DNA of 9,375 nucleotides, taken from assembly GCA_030605285.1 (NCBI GenBank), contig JAUWIQ010000048.1:1-9375 (forward strand), given 5' to 3'. Shown here piece after piece: positions 1-6,372 of this stretch (its first letter is position 1; each line of letters starts with the position of its first letter). The stretch comes from Planctomycetota bacterium (GTDB lineage: Bacteria > Planctomycetota > Planctomycetia > Pirellulales > UBA7805). Both the position numbers and the translations under genes were made by a program. Under the pieces are notes generated by a model. That model saw only the letters and a list, made by a program, of their open reading frames with translations, ran no database searches and was not told where the DNA came from.

Positions 1-1302
1 AATCAGACCACCACCGGCCCCCAGGTAAGCTCGCAAACGCTGTGACTCCTGCGCGGTCAACTGTCCGACATTGCAGAGAAAAATGCAGTCGTATTTTTCC
101 AGATCGCGTTCCAGGAGTTTGCTTTCTGAAACGACCTCGGGACGTATTACTGAGGAAAGCCCGGGGCTCAAATCGCCTCCATCCAAAGCCGCTTCCAGTG
201 GAAGAATTGATCCGCGCTTGCCGCTCACCAGCAGCGCATCGAGCTGTTCCTTGACTGGCAATGCCAGCAGGCGACGGTTATCGATCGCCAGTAAATCGCC
301 CTCGGCACGAATGCTGACGATATGATCGCTGGGCAAATGAAATCGATGCTGGAAGGATACGGGCAACGCATCACCCGCCGGAATATCAACCAGAATTTGG
401 TTGATGCGACGACCATCCACCCACAATTCTACCGGTTGTTGCTGGATCATCTGCTTGGAAAAATTATGAAGTGTGGCAGTGATCGTGACCGGTCCGGCCG
501 TTGTGGCAAAGGACTCCGCGAGCTCAACGGAAGTGACTGCTAAATTGGCATCGTGGTGGCCACCGACAGGAAACACTTCCACAACTCCATCCTGGCCCAA
601 GCTGGCTAGGCGATCGCTGCGTTCTCGCAGGACCGCAGGGCTTCTGCCTTCGCTGGACCATGTATTGCTCGCTAAATCACTGAGAATCAAAACCTCATGT
701 CGTCGCCAGCGGCCCTCGGCTGGCTGCGATTTCTCGATCACCTCCTCAATCGCTCGCAGGGCCGCATCCAGATCCGCACCCCCTTCACGGAGCTCGAGCC
801 TTTCGAGCTCCTCCAGAAATTCCTTCTGATTCACGGTCGCCTGGCCGACAACCTGTACAGCTCGGTCCGCCATCAAGATCAAAGAATACCCGTCCCCCGG
901 CTCTCCTTGGCGAACGATCTCCTTGGCACGCTCCCGAGCCATATCGAAAGCCTGCTTCTCGGCCTGCTGGTATCCCATCGAATAGGACCCATCGATCACG
1001 AGGATGTGATGCGTACGGCTTTCAAGCATCAGCGGCGGGGCGACACTGCGCACGAGAGGTTCGGCCAGGGCCAACACGACCAACAGCAGCAAGAGCGTAC
1101 GGACCAGCAATAAAAGCAATTGCTCAATCCGCATCCGTCGCGAATTCTTCATGATTGCGGCGAGCAGATATTCCATCGCCGCCCAGTGGATTTCACGGTA
1201 TTTACGGCGATTCCACAAGTGGATCACCAGGGGTGCTGCAATGGTCGGTAACCACAAAAGCATCCAGGGATTGGCAAATAGACTTGTGAGCCAGGCAGAC
1301 AT
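1..1302 (-). CDS. BatA-type membrane-anchored vWA protein (3' end beyond window)
   Basis: An uninterrupted minus-strand frame runs from ATG 1302-1300 to the left edge (434 codons, no stop), so the C-terminus is missing. Residues ~8-30 form a first hydrophobic segment beginning FANPWMLLWL and ending IHLWNRRKYR. A second membrane segment (~61-80) is Leu-rich and ends ALAEP. This pair is the BatA N-terminal signature. A von Willebrand A domain follows (~97-265), with the metal-site motif DGSYS (D104, S106, S108) and a later LILSDL strand. Residues ~275-360 look like an Ig/CARDB-type beta domain. The last ~70 residues (YDCIFLCNVG, then GAGGGLI) resemble the GATase-1-like Rossmann end of planctomycete vWA proteins. 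It follows the DUF58 gene by 61 nt and is probably the membrane anchor of the MoxR machine. The family and vWA domain are secure; the partner role is inferred. Confidence 0.88.
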   Translation of the reverse strand, partial: MSAWLTSLFANPWMLLWLPTIAAPLVIHLWNRRKYREIHWAAMEYLLAAIMKNSRRMRIEQLLLLLVRTLLLLLVVLALAEPLVRSVAPPLMLESRTHHILVIDGSYSMGYQQAEKQAFDMARERAKEIVRQGEPGDGYSLILMADRAVQVVGQATVNQKEFLEELERLELREGGADLDAALRAIEEVIEKSQPAEGRWRRHEVLILSDLASNTWSSEGRSPAVLRERSDRLASLGQDGVVEVFPVGGHHDANLAVTSVELAESFATTAGPVTITATLHNFSKQMIQQQPVELWVDGRRINQILVDIPAGDALPVSFQHRFHLPSDHIVSIRAEGDLLAIDNRRLLALPVKEQLDALLVSGKRGSILPLEAALDGGDLSPGLSSVIRPEVVSESKLLERDLEKYDCIFLCNVGQLTAQESQRLRAYLGAGGGLI

Positions 1303-1363
1303 AAGCAGGTTTGCCACCCGATCGTCAAAACCGAGTGGACGCCATGGGAAAACTCACTGGAAC

Positions 1364-2278
1364 TTAAATCGTGTGGACCGCTCGACCGGCCAGATAGCTG
1401 GAAAGCGCAACATCCAGAGGCTGATCGGTTGTAATCGGAACGTAGTCGACGCGGTGGGAGCGACATCCCTCGGAAATCGATCGCATAAAATTTTTAAATT
1501 CTCTCAGGTAGGCTTTTCGTAACTGCCTCGGATCGGTCACCACCTCGGGAAGTTGCTCAAGCCCCTGAAACTTGGTCGTTTGCGAAAATGGAAAGTCCTG
1601 TTCGTCAGGATCGATGATGTGAAATACGATCATTTCGTGTCGACGGTGACGAAAATGTTTGATTCCAGTCATGATCGCAGCAACATCATCGAACAGATCG
1701 CTGAGGACGACGACGATCCCCCGTTTATGAAACCTTTCAGCCAGATCATGAAAAATCGGCCCGATGGAGGTTTTCTTTGCTGCCTGCGCTTGTTCCATCA
1801 CATGGATTAACTGTTTGATGTGGGATAGCTGCCCGCTGGCACCGACCAGGGAACGGACTTGAGAGTCGAATGTCGACAAGCTCACACTGTCATGCTGGGG
1901 AAGAACCAGATAACTGAGCGAGGCGGCAATGCATTTCGCATATTCCAACTTTGCGAGCGGACTGCGCTCCCCCTGATAATGCATACTCTCACTGGTATCG
2001 AGGAGCAGGTAGGTAACAAGATTGGTCTCTTCCTCAAACTGCTTGAGGTAAACCTTGTCCGTCCGCCCGAAAACTTTCCAGTCGACATAACGCAAATCGT
2101 CGCCGGGGGCGTATTCGCGGTGTTCCGAAAATTCGATGGAAAATCCCTGATAGGGGCTGCGGTGGAGTCCGGCAACATAGCCCTCTACAATTCGACGGGC
2201 ACGAAGTTCGAGCCCCTCGAGCTTAGCGAGCGTCTGCGGATCTAAATATTTCTGGTTCGCTTCCACGGTCGGCGGCAC
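1364..2278 (-). CDS. DUF58 domain-containing protein (MoxR partner)
   Basis: This 304-residue protein has the DUF58 signature [15 protein letters not shown] at 59-73, preceded by [12 protein letters not shown]. It continues into a vWA-like fold with a complete metal-site motif DTSES (D94, S96, S98) and VVLSDLFDD at 190-198. No membrane segment or signal peptide is visible, so it should be cytoplasmic. DUF58 proteins are habitually encoded next to MoxR ATPases and are regarded as their adaptor or partner; the biochemical activity is not established. The start is GTG at 2278-2276, 56 nt inside the upstream moxR gene in another frame, which suggests translational coupling. A second GTG four codons later (2266-2264) is the only other nearby choice. 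The reading [15 protein letters not shown] at 11-25 matches the usual N-terminus of planctomycete members, so the start cannot lie much further in. Confidence 0.93.
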   Translation of the reverse strand: MPPTVEANQKYLDPQTLAKLEGLELRARRIVEGYVAGLHRSPYQGFSIEFSEHREYAPGDDLRYVDWKVFGRTDKVYLKQFEEETNLVTYLLLDTSESMHYQGERSPLAKLEYAKCIAASLSYLVLPQHDSVSLSTFDSQVRSLVGASGQLSHIKQLIHVMEQAQAAKKTSIGPIFHDLAERFHKRGIVVVLSDLFDDVAAIMTGIKHFRHRRHEMIVFHIIDPDEQDFPFSQTTKFQGLEQLPEVVTDPRQLRKAYLREFKNFMRSISEGCRSHRVDYVPITTDQPLDVALSSYLAGRAVHTI

Positions 2279-3278
2279 CGCTTTCGTTTACGGGAATGGT
2301 TTCAATCAGTTTCCGGATGATATCATCCGGTTTAATACCCTCTGCCTCAGCATTGAAGTTTGTCATAATTCGATGCCGCAGAACTGCGGGCGCCACGGCT
2401 CGAATATCTTCCGTGTCGACATAATAGCGGCCTTGCAGAATCGCCCTTGCCTTGCTGCCGAGGACCAGATACTGAGTCGCTCGGGGACCGGCTCCCCAAC
2501 TGACATACTCGGCAACAAACGAAGGGACTTCCCCCTTTCCGCGTCGCGTGGAACGGACAAGCTGCAAGGCATAACGGGCCACGTGGTCGGCAATCGGAAC
2601 GCGACGGACGGTTTGCGACAGCAATTCAATTTCTCGGGCATCGAGAGTGGGAGAAACTTCCACCACCGCGTCTGCGGTCGTGCGACGGACGATTTCTAAT
2701 TCTTCCTCCTCATCAGGATAATCGACGAGAATATTGAACATGAATCGATCCAGCTGCGCCTCCGGCAACGGATAGGTACCCTCCTGTTCAATCGGATTCT
2801 GTGTGGCCAGCACGAAGAAAGGTTCCTCTAGTATTCGCCGCTCACCTCCGATCGTGACCTGATGCTCCTGCATCGCTTCGAGCAGCGCCGCCTGGGTCTT
2901 TGGGGGTGTACGATTGATTTCATCGGCCAAGATGATATTCGCAAAAACTGGGCCCTTAAGGAACCTGAATTCTCGCGTTCCCGATGTTTTGTCCTCTTGA
3001 ATCACTTCGGTTCCGGTGATATCCGAAGGCATCAAGTCTGGAGTGAACTGGATCCGGCTGAACTGGAGCGAAAGCGCGTCCGCCAAGGTGTGAATCAAGA
3101 GCGTCTTGGCCAGACCAGGAACGCCTACCAACAGACAATGTCCACGGGCGAACAGGGCCACCAGCAGTTCCTCGTTCACCTGCTTCTGGCCGACGATCAC
3201 TTTATTCAATTCGGTCGTGATCTTGTCGTACGCTTCGTTCAACTGCCGAACCGCTTCGAGGTCTTGGTCTTCGAGCAT
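2223..3278 (-). CDS. MoxR-family AAA+ ATPase
   Basis: This is a 351-residue ATPase of normal MoxR length. Visible motifs are Walker A GVPGLAKT (52-59), Walker B ILADEINR (116-123, with D119 and E120), sensor 1 in LATQNP (N161), the arginine-finger region AQLDRF (R178) and sensor 2 GPRA (R266). The MoxR hallmark [16 protein letters not shown] lies at 164-179. MoxR proteins form hexameric rings that remodel partner proteins, working with DUF58 and vWA proteins encoded beside them, as here. The namesake MoxR is needed for maturation of a PQQ-dependent methanol dehydrogenase. The ATG at 3278-3276 is preceded by a purine-rich GGGAAGG (3290-3284, spacing 5 nt). The gene lies 36 nt after the propeller gene and overlaps the DUF58 gene by 56 nt, so operon membership is very likely. 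All catalytic residues look intact. The specific substrate is unknown. Confidence 0.95.
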   Translation of the reverse strand: MLEDQDLEAVRQLNEAYDKITTELNKVIVGQKQVNEELLVALFARGHCLLVGVPGLAKTLLIHTLADALSLQFSRIQFTPDLMPSDITGTEVIQEDKTSGTREFRFLKGPVFANIILADEINRTPPKTQAALLEAMQEHQVTIGGERRILEEPFFVLATQNPIEQEGTYPLPEAQLDRFMFNILVDYPDEEEELEIVRRTTADAVVEVSPTLDAREIELLSQTVRRVPIADHVARYALQLVRSTRRGKGEVPSFVAEYVSWGAGPRATQYLVLGSKARAILQGRYYVDTEDIRAVAPAVLRHRIMTNFNAEAEGIKPDDIIRKLIETIPVNESGAADRGSEPEIFRSADAR

Positions 3279-3314
3279 CTCTGCCTTCCCTATCTGAATT
3301 TTCTATTCGAATGT

Positions 3315-5765
3315 TTAAGGATCTCTCAAGGGCAACGCCTGCAACTGCGCATGTCCGGCAATAAGAAGAATGTTGTCGCCAACAACCAGATTGCCCCCAC
3401 GGACTCGCTGCTCTGCAGGCACATCCGGCCTCAGCAAATCAAGGGTTGCCCGCTGCTTGGCAACCCGCCGTCCATCTTCTTCGATCACACGCTGGTCAAA
3501 CACATAGATTTTTTCACGCGTGGGCCAATACACCATCCCCCCCGCAAGCACGCCACGGCCATAACCGCGTGGGGTATTTCGATTTCCCGGTTCCGGCCAG
3601 GCGTACTCGGCGCGACCGGTGACCGCGTTGAACCACCAAATGCTCTTGCCGGTGGCCAGCAGCATCCCGCTGCTGACTCCCAGCAGATGCATCGGGTGCG
3701 CCGTCATGGGGGCAGTCCGCCACACGAGCCGACCGGTACTGGCATCAAGGGCAAAAAGAAAACGACTGTCCCGGGGGGCAGCCATAATCATCCCGCGATA
3801 ATAGACGCATGGATTCAAACCGCGGTGAAAGTGTACCGGGGGCTGACGCAAGTTGCCGGAGGCAACCCGGGGATACTGATAGACCCAACGCACGTTGCCA
3901 TCGGTAACCCGCAGCGAGACGATGGCCCCAAGGTTCGTATTTAAATATAAAATCCCCTCCGAGAGTGTCAGCAAATTGTGGGTTGTCTCGATTTCGCGGC
4001 CCGCGACCGGTGTGTCGGCATCACAAACCTTGCGTCGCCAGCGGAGCGCTCCGGTCTGATAATCGAGGCAGGCAACGTAACACGCAGCCCGCGCAGATCC
4101 CTGCCGCATGACGACGTAGACACCGTCACCATCTGAAAGGGGTGGTCCCTCGAATGCCCACCGTTCTCGATCAAACAAGACTTCGTCCCGATTGCTGGGA
4201 TATTTCCACTGCAGGGCGCCTTCCCGACTCAAATCCACACAAATCAAACGATTGCCTGCATAACCTGAGGTAAATCCGGGCGGCCGACTTGTCACTTGGG
4301 TTCCGATCCTGGCAAAAAGACGGCCCTGATAGACCGTCATCGAATGCTGCGGTCGGTTGAGCGTACTGTGGGCAGCGCGGTCATTCCCCGTCAGCGACAG
4401 GTCGCCTTCGGGATAGATTTGTCCCCCGCGGCTGCCCTCAAAAGCAGGCTCCCCCGTATCCGCTGCGAAGGCAAAGATCTGCTCACTGTTGTTCAACAGC
4501 GCCCATGTACCCACAACCAGTGGGTAGAAATAGAGGCCTGCTTCCTGTGCAGCCACGCCCGCCGTCTGTTCTTTTTCAGCCGGCAACTCGGTCTCTCGCA
4601 TGACATCCGCGTAGCGAATCTTCCAGCGGCAAACCGGGGGCACATCGAATGCCGTTGGTAGCACCCGATTACGGCTGGGCGAACCGGCAAACGTCGGCCA
4701 ATCCCCCTCTGCCAGCCGCGAGGGCCAGAGCGCTTGTTCGCGAAGTAACTCGTCAAGACGTTCGACATAGACGCCCGTGCTTCCGGCCAGACGCCACTCT
4801 TCTCTGGGATGCAAGCCGCGAAAGAGTGCCAACTCCCACTTCGCCCGCGGAATGTCCCCCTGAAGAATCGAAGCGAGTACGAGGCGGGCGCGGACCGCTG
4901 CCAGATCCGTATCGGTGTCGGGATACACCAGCCAGGTCCCTGGCCTCTGCAAATCGGCTGGAGAGGATACAGCCTTCGTGGCCGTCTCCACATCAACTCC
5001 ATAAAGGGCATGCCAGAGGCTGAGTCCGTCGGCCGACCGCAGACTGGGATCAATCCGCTCCCAGTAACCGCGAGCGCGATCGTAGCGCCCCTTCTCTAGT
5101 GCTCTATCGCCAAGGGCGAGCAACGCATCATCCCCGAGGGCACTGCAGAAAAAATGGTCAACCACCCGCTGCAAAAACTGGGTCTCCTGCCCAGCGAGCC
5201 CCTTTTCGTACCACTCCTCCGCTGCGGCATCCACGCGGCCGCGATAGAGCTTGAGAGCCTCTGGTGGCATTTCTGCGATCAACATCTGACAGGTGCGGCG
5301 CACACTCAGATACCGGTCTTGATCGACCGCCCTCAGGTGGTCGCCAAACTGTTCGGAGAGTTGCTGAATAATTTCAATCGCCTCTTCCCAGTTCTCTTCC
5401 TTGAGGAAGGCGGTAGCCCGAACAAAATTTATGGCCGCCTCATTAGGGAGGCTCTTGATTTCGGCAGCGGAAAGTTGGAATCGATCGGCGCTGTATCGGG
5501 TGCCACGATCACCAAATCGGTTCAACTGGGCTGCGGCCGACGTGATCTGCCCTAAGATCAAGATCGAGCCTAATATCAAGATCGAGAGGGTGGCCGAGAT
5601 TACGCCGTTGAAGCTCAAAACAGCGCGTCGTCTGTTTACAGTTGTGATTGCCACAGCGGTTTTCCCACCCCTAGGAGTTTGTGGCCAGCGAGCCAAATTG
5701 TTCCGGCGACCATACCGCACGCGGTCTTGGGGTCGGCTCCAAATAGACCTAAAAAGTTGCGGCAT
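3315..5765 (-). CDS. Secreted TPR-like plus PQQ-like beta-propeller protein
   Basis: The 816-residue reading is an exported repeat protein. Arg-rich NRRR (44-47) is followed by a very hydrophobic stretch (54-74) and an Ala-x-Ala cleavage-like site near 77-79, which indicates a Sec signal peptide. Residues ~105-345 are helical and TPR-like (NWEEAIEIIQQLSEQF; ALEKGRYDRARGYWERI). The propeller starts at WPTFAGSPSRNRVLP (356-370). Degenerate PQQ-type blades follow: FAFAADTGEPAFEG (430-443), CVDLSREGALQWKY (509-522), ACLDYQTGALRWRR (565-578), VSLRVTDGNVRWVY (616-629), FALDASTGRLVWRT (671-684) and WWFNAVTGRAEY (710-721). No quinoprotein-dehydrogenase active site or heme-binding CxxCH is recognisable, so it is probably a scaffold or binding propeller rather than an enzyme. 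The start is uncertain: GTG at 5654-5652 (codon 38) would give a conventional signal peptide. It lies 36 nt before moxR, suggesting it belongs to the same system. Confidence 0.85.
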   Translation of the reverse strand: MPQLFRSIWSRPQDRVRYGRRNNLARWPQTPRGGKTAVAITTVNRRRAVLSFNGVISATLSILILGSILILGQITSAAAQLNRFGDRGTRYSADRFQLSAAEIKSLPNEAAINFVRATAFLKEENWEEAIEIIQQLSEQFGDHLRAVDQDRYLSVRRTCQMLIAEMPPEALKLYRGRVDAAAEEWYEKGLAGQETQFLQRVVDHFFCSALGDDALLALGDRALEKGRYDRARGYWERIDPSLRSADGLSLWHALYGVDVETATKAVSSPADLQRPGTWLVYPDTDTDLAAVRARLVLASILQGDIPRAKWELALFRGLHPREEWRLAGSTGVYVERLDELLREQALWPSRLAEGDWPTFAGSPSRNRVLPTAFDVPPVCRWKIRYADVMRETELPAEKEQTAGVAAQEAGLYFYPLVVGTWALLNNSEQIFAFAADTGEPAFEGSRGGQIYPEGDLSLTGNDRAAHSTLNRPQHSMTVYQGRLFARIGTQVTSRPPGFTSGYAGNRLICVDLSREGALQWKYPSNRDEVLFDRERWAFEGPPLSDGDGVYVVMRQGSARAACYVACLDYQTGALRWRRKVCDADTPVAGREIETTHNLLTLSEGILYLNTNLGAIVSLRVTDGNVRWVYQYPRVASGNLRQPPVHFHRGLNPCVYYRGMIMAAPRDSRFLFALDASTGRLVWRTAPMTAHPMHLLGVSSGMLLATGKSIWWFNAVTGRAEYAWPEPGNRNTPRGYGRGVLAGGMVYWPTREKIYVFDQRVIEEDGRRVAKQRATLDLLRPDVPAEQRVRGGNLVVGDNILLIAGHAQLQALPLRDP
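5551..5586 (-). repeat. 18-bp tandem duplication in the signal-peptide coding region
   Basis: Two adjacent 18-bp units (5551-5568 and 5569-5586) differ at one base (g at 5556 versus t at 5574). They lie in frame in the propeller gene and encode the hexapeptide SILILG twice (residues 61-66 and 67-72), which is the core of the hydrophobic segment of the signal peptide. Being a multiple of three, the duplication keeps the frame. Confidence 0.9.
5664..5672 (-). promoter_or_regulatory. Possible ribosome binding site for the internal GTG start of the propeller gene
   Basis: Read on the minus strand, this is AGGGGTGGG. Its GGTGGG part ends 9 nt before the GTG at 5654-5652. Initiation there removes 37 Arg-rich residues and leaves the RRR n-region about ten residues from the hydrophobic core, a typical signal-peptide layout. 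The upstream ATG at 5765 has only a weak GAGG about 14 nt away. This favours the GTG, but not decisively. Confidence 0.35.
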
Positions 5766-5789
5766 TTTAAGTTAGGCCTCACAACGACT

Positions 5790-5795
5790 AGTATA
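5790..5795 (-). promoter_or_regulatory. Candidate -10 element upstream of the propeller-moxR operon
   Basis: The minus-strand hexamer TATACT matches five of six bases of the sigma-70 -10 consensus. It lies in the 74-nt gap between the small membrane-protein gene and the propeller gene. Transcription would begin near 5783. No good -35 is present at 16-18 bp spacing (TTTTCT at 17 bp). It could serve as an internal promoter separating the 58-residue gene from the rest. Planctomycete promoters are poorly defined, so this is tentative. Confidence 0.3.
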
Positions 5796-5839
5796 AACGG
5801 GCAGTGATGCAGAGAAAAGACATCGGGGCAACGTGGAAA

Positions 5840-6016
5840 TCAGCGGGCATAGCCCTCAATCAATCTTCCCAGCCCAAAGGCCGCCGCACCCGCGATGAGC
5901 ATCAACAGCATCTCCGCCACACCCCGGCGACCGAGCAGATCTGAGATTTCCATCAGCATCGCCAGGGGCAACAGCACGAGCCCTGCGATCTGCAGTAATT
6001 TGCCGAGTGATTTCAT
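5840..6016 (-). CDS. Small 58-residue membrane protein, conserved-looking, function unknown
   Basis: The predicted protein starts MKSLGKLLQIAGLVLLPLAM and ends AAFGLGRLIEGYAR. It has two hydrophobic segments, ~8-22 and ~34-49, separated by a charged turn (MEISDLLGRRGVAEM). Both ends are basic or polar, consistent with a small two-helix inner-membrane protein. The ATG at 6016-6014 is preceded by AGGGGG (6032-6027, spacing 10 nt), a good Shine-Dalgarno-like site. An in-frame ATG at 6136 would add 40 polar residues that look like untranslated leader, so the shorter form is preferred. From memory, similar short proteins with a GRLIEGYAR-like tail recur in planctomycetes, but no named family can be given. 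The gene lies just upstream of the propeller-moxR genes in the same orientation and may be cotranscribed with them. Confidence 0.7.
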   Translation of the reverse strand: MKSLGKLLQIAGLVLLPLAMLMEISDLLGRRGVAEMLLMLIAGAAAFGLGRLIEGYAR

Positions 6017-6126
6017 CAAGCAATGACCCCCTGGTGTCCCCGGTCGTACGCTGCCACAGCCTGCGGAAATCGAGGAATCGGTGAATTGGAAATGGCGATC
6101 CTCTGTCAGGGCCAAATCCCACTGCA

Positions 6127-6132
6127 AGTATA
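6127..6132 (-). promoter_or_regulatory. Candidate -10 element for the small membrane-protein gene, within a dyad
   Basis: The minus-strand hexamer TATACT (five of six matches to TATAAT) lies inside the imperfect inverted repeat CTGCA-a-GTATAC-ca-TGCAG at 6122-6140. A start near 6120 would give a leader of about 100 nt before the ATG at 6016. The -35 match at 17 bp spacing (ATAGGA) is poor. The symmetry suggests that a regulator could bind over the -10, but this is inference only. Confidence 0.25.
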
Positions 6133-6288
6133 CCATGCAGGCGTGGATGTCCTATCCCAGAGAAGGTGGCAACCAACGGTGGGGCACAAAACGGCTCCCG
6201 CTCGCAGATCGACTCCCGGTATCCTGTTTTCTTTTTACAAGCTCCCGATTCATCTCCTCCAAGGGCGGTTACCCAATCGACTCGACCC

Positions 6289-6317
6289 TTTCCAGTAGTC
6301 GCACGACCACTTACAAT
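6289..6317 (+). promoter_or_regulatory. Candidate sigma-70-like promoter for serC-serA
   Basis: TTTCCA at 6289-6294 (four of six matches to TTGACA) is separated by exactly 17 bp from TACAAT at 6312-6317 (five of six matches to TATAAT). Transcription would begin near 6324, giving a leader of about 50 nt before the serC ATG at 6373. It is the best promoter-like pair found on the plus strand of this region. It has not been tested against planctomycete promoter data. Confidence 0.38.
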
Positions 6318-6318
6318 C

Positions 6319-6334
6319 GGCGACGCTGGTCGCC
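6319..6334 (+). repeat. Perfect inverted repeat at the predicted serC transcription start
   Basis: GGCGAC and GTCGCC form a perfect 6-bp inverted repeat around the 4-nt centre GCTG. It begins one base after the candidate -10 and spans the predicted +1, where an operator would block initiation. In RNA it would be a short GC-rich hairpin at the 5' end of the transcript. No U-run follows, so it is not a terminator. Confidence 0.45.
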
Positions 6335-6372
6335 TCTGGCTGATCTTACTAGAACCTCACAGGGCCTTGGCA

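Larger units (their letters stand above)
6017..6372. other. Divergent intergenic region between the moxR cluster and serC
   Basis: These 356 bases hold no credible gene. They separate two divergently read units, so both promoters should lie here. The region contains a TATACT-like -10 on the minus strand inside an imperfect dyad (6122-6140), a plus-strand sigma-70-like promoter (6289-6317) and a perfect 16-bp dyad (6319-6334). The stretch 6166-6372 is open in the serC frame, but its translation lacks the start-proximal PSAT motifs and extends beyond the normal enzyme N-terminus, so it is treated as untranslated. No tRNA, riboswitch or attenuator-like terminator was recognised. Confidence 0.6.

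Noticed and set aside
2862..3944. Plus-strand open frame of 360 codons across moxR and the propeller gene
   Set aside because: It lies antisense to two genes with clear motifs. Its translation is rich in His, Gln, Arg and Pro with no recognisable domain, so it is a shadow of GC-rich codon use.
6017..6136. 40-residue N-terminal extension of the small membrane protein from the ATG at 6136
   Set aside because: The extra residues are polar and not membrane-like, while the internal ATG at 6016 has a strong AGGGGG site and a natural N-terminus.
6166..6372. 69-codon in-frame upstream extension of serC
   Set aside because: PSAT proteins begin right at the IFNFSPGP motif, and starting at 6373 gives exactly the typical length. 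The extension also overlaps the best promoter candidate.
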